From Bacillota bacterium (GTDB lineage Bacteria; Bacillota; Clostridia; Peptostreptococcales; Natronincolaceae): a stretch of 64,000 nt of DNA. Both the position numbers and the translations under genes were made by a program. The notes beneath the pieces are model-generated. The model saw only the letters and a list, made by a program, of their open reading frames with translations, did not search any database and was not told the origin of the DNA. The stretch lies in assembly GCA_023387935.1 (NCBI GenBank), contig JAEWHG010000131.1, positions 22,381 to 86,380 on the forward strand. The letters run 5' to 3'. Of this stretch, positions 46,255 to 55,339 are shown piece after piece. Within the stretch, counting starts at the first letter, position 1. Each line of letters starts with the position of its first letter.

Positions 46255-47097
46255 ATGATTATTAATTGGTATCCAGGACATATGAAAAAAACGAAAGAGT
46301 TAATAAAAGAGCAGCTAAAACTTGTAGACGTAGTTTATGAGCTACTCGATGCTCGTATACCAATGAGCAGTAAAAATCCTGATATAGATGGAATAATTGG
46401 GAATAAGCCAAAGGTAATTATACTGAATAAAGTTGACCTAGCAGATCCGCAAATTACAGCTAGATGGGTTGATTATTTTAAGAGAAAAGAAATGACAGTT
46501 ATACCTGTTAACACTATAAATGGTGAAGGTATAAGACAAGTGATAGAAGAAAGTGAAAAAGTTGTAAAAGAGAAAATGGATGCGTTAATTGAAAAAGGTA
46601 GAAGAGCGAGACCGGCAAGAGTAATGATTGCAGGAATACCTAATGTAGGAAAATCTTCATTGATAAATAAACTAGCTGGAAGAAAAAGTACTCAAACTGG
46701 AGATCGACCAGGAGTGACTAAGGGGAAACAATGGATTAGATTAAAAGGAAATATGGAATTATTAGATACACCCGGTATATTATGGCCTAAGTTTGAAGAT
46801 CAAGAGGTTGCTCTAAACTTAGCATTTACAGGAGCTATTAAAGATCAAATAATGGATATTGAAACATTAGCGTACAAGTTATTAGAAATTCTATGGAATG
46901 ATCATAAAGATAAAATAATAGAAAGATATAAGGTTAATGAAGAGTATGAAACCACTATAGAGATGATGGACCATATTGCAAGAAATAGAGGGTGTATTTT
47001 AAAAGGCGATGAGATTGATTATTCAAGGATATCTAACATTTTGTTAGATGAGTTTAGATCTGGAAGAATTGGACGGATTTCTTTAGAACGCCCATAG
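46255..47097 (+). CDS. rbgA: 50S subunit assembly GTPase RbgA (YlqF)
   Basis: RbgA drives a late step of 50S maturation. The 280-residue protein begins MIINWYPGHMKK and shows permuted G motifs: NKVDLA (G4), then GIPNVGKSSLINKL (G1) and DTPGILWP (G3), followed by a helical C-terminal domain. The ATG at 46255 fits aaggagtg; the frame is open for 39 more codons upstream, but these lack family similarity and cross the promoter. It follows rplS as in B. subtilis. Confidence 0.95.
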   Translation: MIINWYPGHMKKTKELIKEQLKLVDVVYELLDARIPMSSKNPDIDGIIGNKPKVIILNKVDLADPQITARWVDYFKRKEMTVIPVNTINGEGIRQVIEESEKVVKEKMDALIEKGRRARPARVMIAGIPNVGKSSLINKLAGRKSTQTGDRPGVTKGKQWIRLKGNMELLDTPGILWPKFEDQEVALNLAFTGAIKDQIMDIETLAYKLLEILWNDHKDKIIERYKVNEEYETTIEMMDHIARNRGCILKGDEIDYSRISNILLDEFRSGRIGRISLERP

Positions 47098-47128
47098 TAC
47101 AAAATTAAAGATAAAGGGGGGTGATTGT

Positions 47129-47740
47129 ATGCCTACACTAGAGATTGAAAATACTATATGGGATATGGGACACAAATATATTGCGTGTTGTGATGAAGTA
47201 GGTCGTGGGTGTTTGTTTGGAGCTGTTTTGGCTGCTGCGGTTATTATGCCAAAGGGTCTAATCATAGACGGTGTAAAAGATTCAAAAAAATTATCGCCTA
47301 AAAAACGAGAACAATTATATGAAATCATTAAGGAGAAATCAATTGCAATAGGAGTAGGTACTGTTTCTGCAGAGATTATAGACAAGATTAATATTAAAAA
47401 TGCTACGAGACTAGCTATGAAAAAAGCGGTTTTATCTATTAAAGATAAAGATGAAAACAATATTAGTCCAGACTATATATTAATAGATGCAGAAGAAATT
47501 GATTTGCCTATTCCACAAATGGGTATTATAAAAGGCGATGATGTTAGTCATGGCATCGCGGTATCTTCCATAGTAGCAAAGGTTTTAAGGGACCGTCTTT
47601 GTCAAAGGTGGGATATGGAGTATCCTAATTATGATATTAAGCAAAATAAAGGCTATGGAACAAAAGCGCACAGGGAAGCATTAAAAAAGTATGGTGTAAG
47701 TCCAATGCATAGAAAGTCATTTTTAACTAAAATATTATGA
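47129..47740 (+). CDS. rnhB: Ribonuclease HII
   Basis: RNase HII cuts RNA and single ribonucleotides in DNA. In the 203-residue protein the four catalytic acids are visible: Asp22 and Glu23 (CCDEVGRG), Asp120 (YILIDAEE) and Asp155 (AKVLRDR), with SHGIAVSSIVAK between. The usual GRGPLAGPV loop reads GRGCLFGAV, an unusual version. The N-terminal extension of B. subtilis RnhB is absent. The ggggggtg site precedes the ATG. It follows rbgA as in B. subtilis. Confidence 0.92.
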   Translation: MPTLEIENTIWDMGHKYIACCDEVGRGCLFGAVLAAAVIMPKGLIIDGVKDSKKLSPKKREQLYEIIKEKSIAIGVGTVSAEIIDKINIKNATRLAMKKAVLSIKDKDENNISPDYILIDAEEIDLPIPQMGIIKGDDVSHGIAVSSIVAKVLRDRLCQRWDMEYPNYDIKQNKGYGTKAHREALKKYGVSPMHRKSFLTKIL

Positions 47741-47753
47741 TGGAGATAAGGTT

Positions 47754-48107
47754 ATGAATATAAAAATAGGTTCAATAGGGGAGCAACTAGCGGTAGATTA
47801 TCTTAAAAATAAGGGGTACTATATTTTGGATCGTAATTATCGCACCAAGCTTGGGGAATTAGATATCGTTGCTAAAAAAAATAATCTTATTGTATTTATT
47901 GAAGTAAAAACTAGAACTTCTGATAAGTTTGGTGTGCCTTCTGAAGCTGTTAATTATAAAAAACAAAAAACAATACAAAAATTGTCTCAGCAGTACATAT
48001 TAAATAAAAATCTTTATGATGATTGTTGGCTCTATAGGTTCGATGTAATTGAAGTAAGAATTAAGGATAAAAAGTATAAAGTAGAGCATATTGAAAATGG
48101 ATTTTAA
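47754..48107 (+). CDS. yraN: YraN family protein (UPF0102), nuclease-like fold
   Basis: The 117-residue protein has the restriction-endonuclease-like core of UPF0102: GEQLAVDYLKNKGY, YRTKLGELDIVAK and VFIEVKTRT with the E-x-K pair. The biological role of YraN is unclear; its place between rnhB and the ComM/DprA genes is common and suggests DNA processing. It lies 13 bp after rnhB. Confidence 0.92.
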   Translation: MNIKIGSIGEQLAVDYLKNKGYYILDRNYRTKLGELDIVAKKNNLIVFIEVKTRTSDKFGVPSEAVNYKKQKTIQKLSQQYILNKNLYDDCWLYRFDVIEVRIKDKKYKVEHIENGF

Positions 48108-48134
48108 AAATAGTAGCTACGCTACTATTTTTTT
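48106..48134 (+). terminator. Terminator after yraN
   Basis: A perfect 12-bp stem (aaaaatagtagc with gctactattttt, three-base loop) runs into more T residues. It overlaps the last base pair of the yraN stop. Confidence 0.85.
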
Positions 48135-48235
48135 GAAAAAAATAGCAAAAAAATGAAAAAAATAAAGGAAAAAAAATGTGCTTATAGAATCTGTTCATAT
48201 AGTTATTGTAGAATATGTGAATGGGAAGTGTAGAT

Positions 48236-49765
48236 ATGTTATCTAAGGTAAAAACTTGTTCTATAACAGGATTAATTGTGACTATGATAGATGTTGAAGT
48301 AGATATAGCGAATGGACTACCAAATGTAAATGTGGTTGGACTTCCTGATATGGCAATAAAAGAATCTAAGGAAAGAGTCAGAGCAGCCATAAAAAACAGC
48401 GAATTAGATTTTCCTTTAAAAAGAATTACAATTAACTTATCTCCTGCAGATACAAAGAAGGAAGGAAGCCAATTCGATCTGCCTATAGCCTTAGGAATTT
48501 TAAGAGCTTCAATGCAGATTCCAATCGAAGAGCTGGATCATACATTGGTACTCGGAGAATTATCATTGGACGGAAAGACGAAAAGAATAAACGGAGTTTT
48601 GCCAATATTGCTGGAGATGTATGATCTAGGTATTAAAAAAGTAATACTTCCAAGGGAAAATTTAGAAGAAGCTAAAATAGTAGATGGAATAGAAATAATA
48701 CCAGTAGAGAGTTTGAAGGATGTTGTAGAGCATTTTAAGGGTGAACATAGGATAACTAGTTATATGGGCAATTCTAACTATGAATATTGTAAAGACTTTA
48801 CTGGAGATGACTTTAAAGATTTACACGGTCAGGAAAATTTAAAAAGAGGATTAGAAATAGCTGCATCTGGAAATCATAATTTATTAATGATAGGTCCTCC
48901 AGGCTCTGGCAAGACAATGGCAGCTAGAAGGCTACCGTCTATACTTCCGAAGCTTACCTTTAATGAAGCTTTGGAAATTACTAAGATATATAGTGTATCC
49001 GGTCTTCTTAGTAGCACTGAAGCTTTGATTAAAAAGAGGCCCTTTAGAGCTCCTCATCACACTAGTTCTGTTGTTGCATTAACAGGTGGAGGAAGAATTC
49101 CAAAGCCAGGAGAAGTTTCTCTTAGTCACTATGGTGTTTTATTCTTGGACGAATTACCTGAATTCAATAAATCTGCATTGGAAGTGTTAAGACAACCATT
49201 AGAAGATAGGAATATCCATATATCAAGAGTAAATGGCGCGTATACTTACCCAGCAGACTTTATGTTGATAGGGGCAATGAATCCGTGTCCTTGTGGTTAC
49301 TACGGAACTAATTCTGGTAAGGAGTGTAAATGTACAGCTTTTCAGGTGAGTAGATATGTTAGTAAGATATCCGGTCCTCTTATTGATAGAATCGACTTAA
49401 TTGTAGAAACTTCAGCCGTAGAATATAAGGATTTGATCAGTGATAAAAAAATAGAATCTTCTAAAGAAATTAGATTGCGTGTGGAAAAGGCTAGAGATAT
49501 TCAACTAGATCGGTATAAGAAAACCAACTACTTATTTAACTCACAGTTAAGTGGAGCAGCAATAAAGAAATACTGTGTATTAACTCCTTCATCTCAAAAA
49601 TTAATGGATTTAGCTTTTGAAAAGATGAAGTTAAGTGCTAGAGGCTATAGTAGGATTCTAAAAGTAGCTAGGACTATAGCTGATTTAGAATGTAGTGATA
49701 TTATTGCAGAAAATCATTTGGCAGAAGCCTTACAATATAGAAATGTAAACGGATTAATTCCATAA
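48236..49765 (+). CDS. comM: YifB/ComM-family Mg-chelatase-like AAA+ ATPase
   Basis: The 509-residue protein has the N-terminal LonC-like domain (DIANGLPNVNVVGLPD, NLSPADTKKEGSQFDLP), a AAA+ core with GPPGSGKTMAARR, the HHTSSVVALTGGG loop, Walker B LFLDELPEF and the zinc-like NPCPCGYYG, and a C-terminal lid. ComM is a branch-migration helicase in natural transformation of some bacteria. The ATG at 48236 is preferred over one at 48221 that overlaps the ggaagtg site. It is paired with dprA 22 bp downstream. Confidence 0.93.
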   Translation: MLSKVKTCSITGLIVTMIDVEVDIANGLPNVNVVGLPDMAIKESKERVRAAIKNSELDFPLKRITINLSPADTKKEGSQFDLPIALGILRASMQIPIEELDHTLVLGELSLDGKTKRINGVLPILLEMYDLGIKKVILPRENLEEAKIVDGIEIIPVESLKDVVEHFKGEHRITSYMGNSNYEYCKDFTGDDFKDLHGQENLKRGLEIAASGNHNLLMIGPPGSGKTMAARRLPSILPKLTFNEALEITKIYSVSGLLSSTEALIKKRPFRAPHHTSSVVALTGGGRIPKPGEVSLSHYGVLFLDELPEFNKSALEVLRQPLEDRNIHISRVNGAYTYPADFMLIGAMNPCPCGYYGTNSGKECKCTAFQVSRYVSKISGPLIDRIDLIVETSAVEYKDLISDKKIESSKEIRLRVEKARDIQLDRYKKTNYLFNSQLSGAAIKKYCVLTPSSQKLMDLAFEKMKLSARGYSRILKVARTIADLECSDIIAENHLAEALQYRNVNGLIP

Positions 49766-49786
49766 GGGCTAGTAGGGGGAATTTAA

Positions 49787-50884
49787 ATGAGGTTAAATCA
49801 AAGTGAAATCATTGTATGGTTAAGTCATTTAGAAGGGGTTACTAATAGGGATATAAAAAAATTAATTGAGTATTTTAATAGTTTGGAAGAAATTTGGAAA
49901 GCAGATAAGAAACATTTAATGAATGCTTTAAATAGTAGAGGGATAATAGTTGATAAAATTATAGAAAATAGGAATGAACAATATATTAGTAAAATCTTTA
50001 AAAGTTTAACAGACAATAATATAACAGCTTTGACAATTTTTGATGAGGAATATCCGACAAAACTTAAAAATATATACGATACACCTTCTGTAATATATAT
50101 AAAAGGAAATAAAAAGTATTTCCATATGCCATTGATCGCTATTGTAGGTTCGAGAAAATCAACAGCTTATGGAAGATGGGCAGCGTATCAATTTGCAAAA
50201 GTGTTGGCAGAATGGGGAGTTGGTACAATTAGTGGATTAGCCATGGGCATAGACACTTATGGACATAAGGGAGCATTGGAAGGACATGGATATACTATTG
50301 GTGTTTTAGGTTGTGGCTTGGATCAATGTTATCCAGCATCTAATCGAGATTTAATGGAAAAGATTATTCAAGATGGTTGCATTATTTCAGAATACCCTAT
50401 AGGAATGCCTCCTTTAAAGCATAATTTTCCTGCTAGGAATAGAATCGTTAGTGGTTTGTCAGATGGTGTAATAGTGATTGAAGCTTCAGAAAAAAGTGGT
50501 GCATTAATCACGGTAGAATATGCATTGGATCAAGGGAAAGATGTCTATGCTCTTCCTGGGAATATAAATAATATGCAGAGTAGAGGCGTTAATAAGCTTA
50601 TAAGAGATGGGGCTAGAATACTTTTAGAAATTGATGATGTAATCGAAAATCTTAAGTATAAATATGTCATAGGCAAAAAAAGTCTAGAACAATCTGCAAA
50701 GGAAGAATTAAGCAAATTAGAATCTATGATATATGAGATAATAAAAAGAAATCCTGTAAATATTGATTTAATTATAAATGAAACAGGAATGAAGGCATCG
50801 GAACTGAGTCCCATCCTAACTATATTGGAAATTAAAGGCTATATAAATCAGATGTCTGGTAAAACATTTACAGTATCGAAATAA
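49787..50884 (+). CDS. dprA: DNA processing protein DprA (Smf)
   Basis: DprA loads RecA on incoming single-stranded DNA in transformation. The 365-residue protein has an N-terminal SAM-like domain, a Rossmann core with IVGSRKSTAYGRWAA, SGLAMGIDTYGHKGAL and GVLGCGLDQCYP, NRIVSGLSDGVIVIEA and a winged-helix C-terminus. It occurs in many non-competent clostridia, so it does not itself prove competence. The -35 box of the topA promoter lies in its last codons. Confidence 0.95.
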   Translation: MRLNQSEIIVWLSHLEGVTNRDIKKLIEYFNSLEEIWKADKKHLMNALNSRGIIVDKIIENRNEQYISKIFKSLTDNNITALTIFDEEYPTKLKNIYDTPSVIYIKGNKKYFHMPLIAIVGSRKSTAYGRWAAYQFAKVLAEWGVGTISGLAMGIDTYGHKGALEGHGYTIGVLGCGLDQCYPASNRDLMEKIIQDGCIISEYPIGMPPLKHNFPARNRIVSGLSDGVIVIEASEKSGALITVEYALDQGKDVYALPGNINNMQSRGVNKLIRDGARILLEIDDVIENLKYKYVIGKKSLEQSAKEELSKLESMIYEIIKRNPVNIDLIINETGMKASELSPILTILEIKGYINQMSGKTFTVSK

Positions 50885-50895
50885 ATTGATATAAT
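50867..50895 (+). promoter_or_regulatory. Sigma-A promoter for topA
   Basis: TTTACA (50867-50872) and a perfect TATAAT (50890-50895) with a 17-base spacer straddle the dprA stop codon, 62 bp before topA. Confidence 0.72.
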
Positions 50896-50957
50896 GTAAA
50901 GGCTTGATTTTATCTAATAATTAAGGGAAAAATCACAGCATAATGGAGGTGTACAAA

Positions 50958-53030
50958 TTGGCAAAATCCTTAGTAATTGTCGAATCGCCAGCAAAAGCAA
51001 AAACAATAGAAAAGTTCCTAGGAAAAAATTATGTTGTAAAAGCATCTGTTGGACATATTATTGATTTACCAAAAAGTAAACTTGGGGTTGATATAGATAA
51101 TGATTTTGAGCCACAATATATTACGATACGTGGCAAAGGACCTATTTTAAAAGAGATTAAAACTCTGGCTAAAAAATCAAAAAATGTTTATTTGGCAACT
51201 GACCCTGATAGGGAAGGCGAGGCAATTTCATGGCATTTAGCTAGAGCGTTAGGTATAGATGAAAGCAATCCCTGTAGAATTGAATTTAATGAGATTACTA
51301 AAAATACCATTAAAAATGCAATAAAAAAACCTAGAAAAATTAATCAAAATTTGGTAGATGCTCAACAAGCAAGAAGGGTTTTAGACAGATTAGTAGGATA
51401 CCAAATCAGTCCTCTTCTTTGGAAAAATGTTAGAAAAGGATTAAGTGCTGGTCGAGTGCAATCTGTTGCCACTAAGCTTATAATTGATAGAGAAGAAGAG
51501 ATAAAAAGCTTTAAACCTGAAGAATATTGGACATTAAATTTAAATGGAGAAAATAAAAACAAAGAAAAATTTGAAATTAAGTTTCAATCTGACGATTTGG
51601 GGAATAAAGAAATAAATAAAGAAGAAGATATAAATAGGATTCTAAACACTTTAGGAGAGAATATGCTAACTGTTACTAGCATTAAAAAAGGAGAGAAAAA
51701 ACGAAATCCTGGTCTTCCTTTTACAACTAGCACATTACAACAGGAGGCTGCTACAAAATTAGGCTTCTCTACTAAAAAGACAATGTCTTTAGCTCAACAG
51801 CTTTATGAAGGAATTGATATAGGGAAAGATGGTACTGTAGGTTTGATTAGTTATATTAGAACGGATTCTACTCGAATATCAGATGAGGCTGCTGATTCGC
51901 TTAAAAATTACATTAATGAACTAATTGGAAATGAGTATTATAATAAAGAGCCTAAAGAAAAAAGAGAAAGCAAAGCCAAAAAGAAAGTACAGGATGCCCA
52001 TGAAGGTATTAGGCCAACTGATGTTTATAGACATCCAGATACTCTTAAACCATGTTTAACTAAAGATCAACACACACTTTATAAATTAATATGGGAACGT
52101 TTTGTTTCCAGCCAAATGAATCCTGCTATATTTGATACCTTATCTGTGGAACTTAATGGAAATGGGATAATTTTCAAATCTACAGGCTCTAGGTTAAAGT
52201 TTGATGGATTCTTAAAGATTTATAGTTATGCTAATTCATCTGAAAATGTGGAATTACCTATTCTAACAGAGGGAGAAAAGATCAATATATTAGAGAAAAT
52301 GCCTAAACAGCATTTTACACAACCTCCTGGAAGATATACCGAAGCCACATTAGTAAAAACCATGGAAGAACTAGGTATAGGTAGACCCAGTACTTATTCT
52401 CCAACCATATCTACAATACTTTCTAGAGGATATGTTGAAAAAGATGGCAGAAATCTAGCTGCTACAGAATTAGGATACATTATAAATGAAATTCTTGAGG
52501 ATTATTTTTCTAAAATTATTGATATTAATTTCACTGCGGATCTAGAACAGCGATTAGACCATATAGAGGATGATGAGCAAGATTGGAAAAAACTCATTTC
52601 GGAATTTTATTGTGAATTCAAAACAATGCTAACATATGCGGAAGAACATATGGAGGAGATTGATTTAGTAGAAGAAAGCGATGAAAACTGTAAGAAGTGT
52701 GGTTCAATTATGTTAATTAAACATGGTAGATATGGTAAGTTTTTAGCTTGTTCAAACTATCCTGATTGTGAAGAAACTAAACCTTTTCTTCATAAAATAG
52801 GTGTACATTGTCCTAAGTGTCAAGATGGAGAGGTTATAGAAAGAAGGTCAAAAAAAGGTAGACTTTTTTATGGGTGTAGTAATTTTCCTGATTGTAGATT
52901 TGTATCGTGGAATAGACCGATAGATAAAAAGTGTCCTGAATGTGGAGATATACTAGTGTATAAGAAAAATAAAAAAGGTGAAAAAAATATTTGTAACAAT
53001 AAAGATTGTAAATTTGAGGAACAAATTTGA
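50958..53030 (+). CDS. topA: DNA topoisomerase I
   Basis: TopA relaxes negative supercoils. The 690-residue type IA enzyme has the TOPRIM domain (SLVIVESPAKAKTIEKFLG, DPDREGEA), the catalytic Tyr299 in ISYIRTDSTRIS, and three C-terminal zinc-finger units (CKKCG...CSNYPDC, CPKCQ...CSNFPDC, CPECG...CNNKDC). The start is taken as TTG at 50958, six to seven bases after ggaggtg; the ATG at 50943 overlaps that site. It is followed by codY. Confidence 0.95.
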   Translation: MAKSLVIVESPAKAKTIEKFLGKNYVVKASVGHIIDLPKSKLGVDIDNDFEPQYITIRGKGPILKEIKTLAKKSKNVYLATDPDREGEAISWHLARALGIDESNPCRIEFNEITKNTIKNAIKKPRKINQNLVDAQQARRVLDRLVGYQISPLLWKNVRKGLSAGRVQSVATKLIIDREEEIKSFKPEEYWTLNLNGENKNKEKFEIKFQSDDLGNKEINKEEDINRILNTLGENMLTVTSIKKGEKKRNPGLPFTTSTLQQEAATKLGFSTKKTMSLAQQLYEGIDIGKDGTVGLISYIRTDSTRISDEAADSLKNYINELIGNEYYNKEPKEKRESKAKKKVQDAHEGIRPTDVYRHPDTLKPCLTKDQHTLYKLIWERFVSSQMNPAIFDTLSVELNGNGIIFKSTGSRLKFDGFLKIYSYANSSENVELPILTEGEKINILEKMPKQHFTQPPGRYTEATLVKTMEELGIGRPSTYSPTISTILSRGYVEKDGRNLAATELGYIINEILEDYFSKIIDINFTADLEQRLDHIEDDEQDWKKLISEFYCEFKTMLTYAEEHMEEIDLVEESDENCKKCGSIMLIKHGRYGKFLACSNYPDCEETKPFLHKIGVHCPKCQDGEVIERRSKKGRLFYGCSNFPDCRFVSWNRPIDKKCPECGDILVYKKNKKGEKNICNNKDCKFEEQI

Positions 53031-53381
53031 AAATTGTAAATCTTCAAATTTAACAAAATATATATTGAAATAAAGTAATAATTATGATACTATTTCTAAT
53101 ATGTGTTCGATTTAAAACTGTTGCAAATAATGGGAAATGTTTACAAACGATGTAATTCGGATTTTAAATTATATTTTTAATTTTAAATAATTTAAATGAA
53201 TTTAGTAAATACAATGAGTATAGAAAATTGTTTTTTAGACTAAGCTATAATTAATATAATCCGGCAAGAATAGTTATATTTTAGAGTTATTGTGATTACA
53301 TTATTTCCTACACAAAACAGAGAATGAACTAACATTAATCTACAATATTTTCAAATTAGAGTTTTTTAAGGAGGAAGAATA
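53031..53381. promoter_or_regulatory. Long topA-codY intergenic region with a candidate codY promoter
   Basis: No gene lies in this 351-bp, very AT-rich gap. A 9-bp inverted repeat (aaatttgaa at 53023-53031, ttcaaattt at 53043-53051) spans the topA stop but lacks a T run. TTGAAA (53065-53070) with 17 bases and TACTAT (53088-53093), preceded by TG, is the best codY promoter candidate and would give a leader of about 280 bases. Further TATAAT boxes at 53246 and 53255 lack good -35 partners. Weak CodY-box-like half-sites (for example agaaaatt at 53222) are present. Confidence 0.4.
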
Positions 53382-54161
53382 ATGAGTGGTACACTATTAG
53401 AAAAAACAAGAAGAATTAATAAAATTTTGCAACAATCAGCGGATACTAATATTTCTTTTAATGAAGTTTGTAGAATTCTAAGCGAAATTTTAGATGCTAA
53501 CGCATATGTAGCCAGTTCAAAGGGAAAGGTATTAGGTGTTAGTTTAACGGATACATCAGATTGTCCTATTATGACTGATGAAAAAACTGGAGAAAAAAGA
53601 TTTCCAGAAGAATATAATGATCAATTATTGCTTATAAATGAAACTAGAGCAAATATTACAAAAAATGAGCTGCTTACAATATTTAAGTACGATATTGAAA
53701 GTTATGAAAAATTGGTTACTATTGTACCAATAAATGGGAGTGGTCAGCGCCTAGGAACTCTTGTGTTAGCAAGATTTGATAAGCCTTTTGGTGATGATGA
53801 TTTGGTAATGGCTGAATATAGTGCAACGGTAGTAGGAATGGAAATTATGAGATCTGAATCAGATGCATTAGAAGAAGATACTAGAAAAAAAGCTGTAGTT
53901 CAAATGGCTATAGGTACATTATCATATTCAGAATTAGAAGCTGTTGAACATATTTTTAACGAATTAGATGGGGAAGAAGGATTACTAGTAGCTAGTAAAA
54001 TTGCTGACCGCGTTGGTATAACTCGATCTGTTATAGTTAATGCTTTAAGAAAATTTGAAAGTGCTGGAGTTATTGAATCAAGATCACTTGGAATGAAAGG
54101 GACTCACATTAGGATTTTAAACGATCATCTACTTGATGAATTAAGAAAATTAAGAAGATAG
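53382..54161 (+). CDS. codY: GTP-sensing transcriptional pleiotropic repressor CodY
   Basis: CodY represses nutrient-limitation genes when bound to branched-chain amino acids and GTP. The 259-residue protein has an N-terminal GAF domain (about 1-155), a linker helix and a C-terminal winged helix whose recognition part reads [19 protein letters not shown], then the [11 protein letters not shown] wing. An aaggagg site lies upstream of the ATG. Its position just before the flagellar operon matches B. subtilis, though the xerC-hslVU genes that precede codY there are missing. Confidence 0.97.
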   Translation: MSGTLLEKTRRINKILQQSADTNISFNEVCRILSEILDANAYVASSKGKVLGVSLTDTSDCPIMTDEKTGEKRFPEEYNDQLLLINETRANITKNELLTIFKYDIESYEKLVTIVPINGSGQRLGTLVLARFDKPFGDDDLVMAEYSATVVGMEIMRSESDALEEDTRKKAVVQMAIGTLSYSELEAVEHIFNELDGEEGLLVASKIADRVGITRSVIVNALRKFESAGVIESRSLGMKGTHIRILNDHLLDELRKLRR

Positions 54162-54181
54162 GAATTTAGTTTAATACTATT

Positions 54182-54213
54182 AAAACCAACTGTATGTATA
54201 CAGTTGGTTTTTT
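54182..54213 (+). terminator. Strong terminator after codY
   Basis: A perfect 13-bp stem (aaaaccaactgta with tacagttggtttt) with a TGTA loop is followed by a T run. It isolates codY from the flagellar operon. Confidence 0.92.
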
Positions 54214-54479
54214 CTTTGAGTTTCTTTAGTACTGCAGTCCTGAAAGGGAAAATTTCTCGTAAAAAAGAAGGAAATTAGCTGATTTTGTCAAATATATGTT
54301 GTATAATCAGATTATATTGTTAAAAGAGTATTATTATGATTTAAAAGTGCGATTTTTAGAAAAATTTAGCAGATTTAGTACCCTAATAAATTGCATAATG
54401 GAGTATTTAAAAGATTTTCTTTAAAAATCCGAAGTGCAAAAATTATGGGAATTAAGTTGAAAGATTTGTGGAGGTAGCT
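54214..54479. promoter_or_regulatory. codY-flgB intergenic region with a 15-bp palindrome
   Basis: There is no gene in this stretch. A perfect 15-bp palindrome, TATAATC-A-GATTATA (54302-54316), has the central TCAGA of the CodY box and includes a TATAAT hexamer. No -35 box lies at 16-18 bases from it, and I found no clear sigma-A or sigma-D promoter for flgB. A TAAA at 54408 and CCGAAGT at 54429 resemble a sigma-D site but are 17 bases apart rather than about 15. Confidence 0.45.
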
Positions 54480-54875
54480 ATGTACAATAATATTAATATT
54501 TTATCAAAGGCGTTAGATGCTTCGTGGAAACGTAACGAAGTAATTGCTAATAATATTGCAAATGCAGAAACACCTAATTTTAAGAGATCGGATATAGTTT
54601 TTGAAGATCTTTTAAAAGAGGAACTTTCAGGTACAAGACTAAAGGGAATGACTACTAACTCAAACCATATTCCTATAAATGGAGGCAGTATTAAAGATCT
54701 AAAATATCAAATAAAAAAAGATGACACTTATAGTACTCGTACTGATAATAATAATGTGGATATTGACATTGAAATGGCTGAAAGGGTTAAAAATGAAATA
54801 ATGTATAATACCTTAACAAGTAGGATTCAAAGTGGATTCCAAAAAATAAAATATGTTATTAATGAAGGGAAGTAG
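54480..54875 (+). CDS. flgB: Flagellar basal-body rod protein FlgB
   Basis: FlgB is the proximal rod subunit. The 131-residue protein has the rod/hook-family N-terminal motif with ANNIANAETPNFKR and the usual helical C-terminus with MYNTLTSRIQSGFQKIK. The ATG at 54480 follows ggaggt with good spacing, while a GTG at 54468 overlaps it. It is the first gene of the flagellar operon. Confidence 0.95.
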   Translation: MYNNINILSKALDASWKRNEVIANNIANAETPNFKRSDIVFEDLLKEELSGTRLKGMTTNSNHIPINGGSIKDLKYQIKKDDTYSTRTDNNNVDIDIEMAERVKNEIMYNTLTSRIQSGFQKIKYVINEGK

Positions 54876-54881
54876 TTATTT

Positions 54882-55325
54882 ATGTCAATTTTTAATTCCA
54901 TAAATATAAGTGCATCTGGATTAACAGCAGAAAGATTAAGGATGGATGTAGTTACGAAAAATATTGCAAATGCAAATACAACGAGAACGGCAAATGGAAC
55001 CCCATATAGAAGACAGGTAGCTGTATTTAAAACTAAAGATAGTGACACTTCATTTTCGGAGTACCTTAAACGTTCAACTGGACAAACATCAAAATTTGGT
55101 GGCGTTGAAGTTGCTTCTATTCAGAATGATTCATCTCCATATAAAAACGTATATGAACCTGGTCATCCTGATGCGGACGAAAACGGTTATGTACAAATGC
55201 CAAATGTAGATATAGTTACAGAAATGGCAAATATGATTTCTGCAACAAGAGCGTATGAAGCTAATGTTACCGCATTAAACGGGACTAAAGGCATGGCTCT
55301 TAAGGCCTTAGAAATTGGTAAATAA
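54882..55325 (+). CDS. flgC: Flagellar basal-body rod protein FlgC
   Basis: FlgC is a second proximal rod subunit. The 147-residue protein begins MSIFNSINISASGLTAERLR and has the NIANANTTRT rod motif, GVEV and PGHPDADENGYVQMPNV blocks and the C-terminal EMANMISATRAYEANV helix that packs in the rod. It begins six bases after flgB. Confidence 0.96.
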   Translation: MSIFNSINISASGLTAERLRMDVVTKNIANANTTRTANGTPYRRQVAVFKTKDSDTSFSEYLKRSTGQTSKFGGVEVASIQNDSSPYKNVYEPGHPDADENGYVQMPNVDIVTEMANMISATRAYEANVTALNGTKGMALKALEIGK

Positions 55326-55339
55326 AGGAGAAGTGTAAA

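Noticed and set aside
54408..54435. Sigma-D promoter for flgB (TAAA ... CCGAAGT)
   Set aside because: The spacer is 17 bases instead of about 15, and the -10 part matches only five of seven bases, so it is not listed as a promoter.
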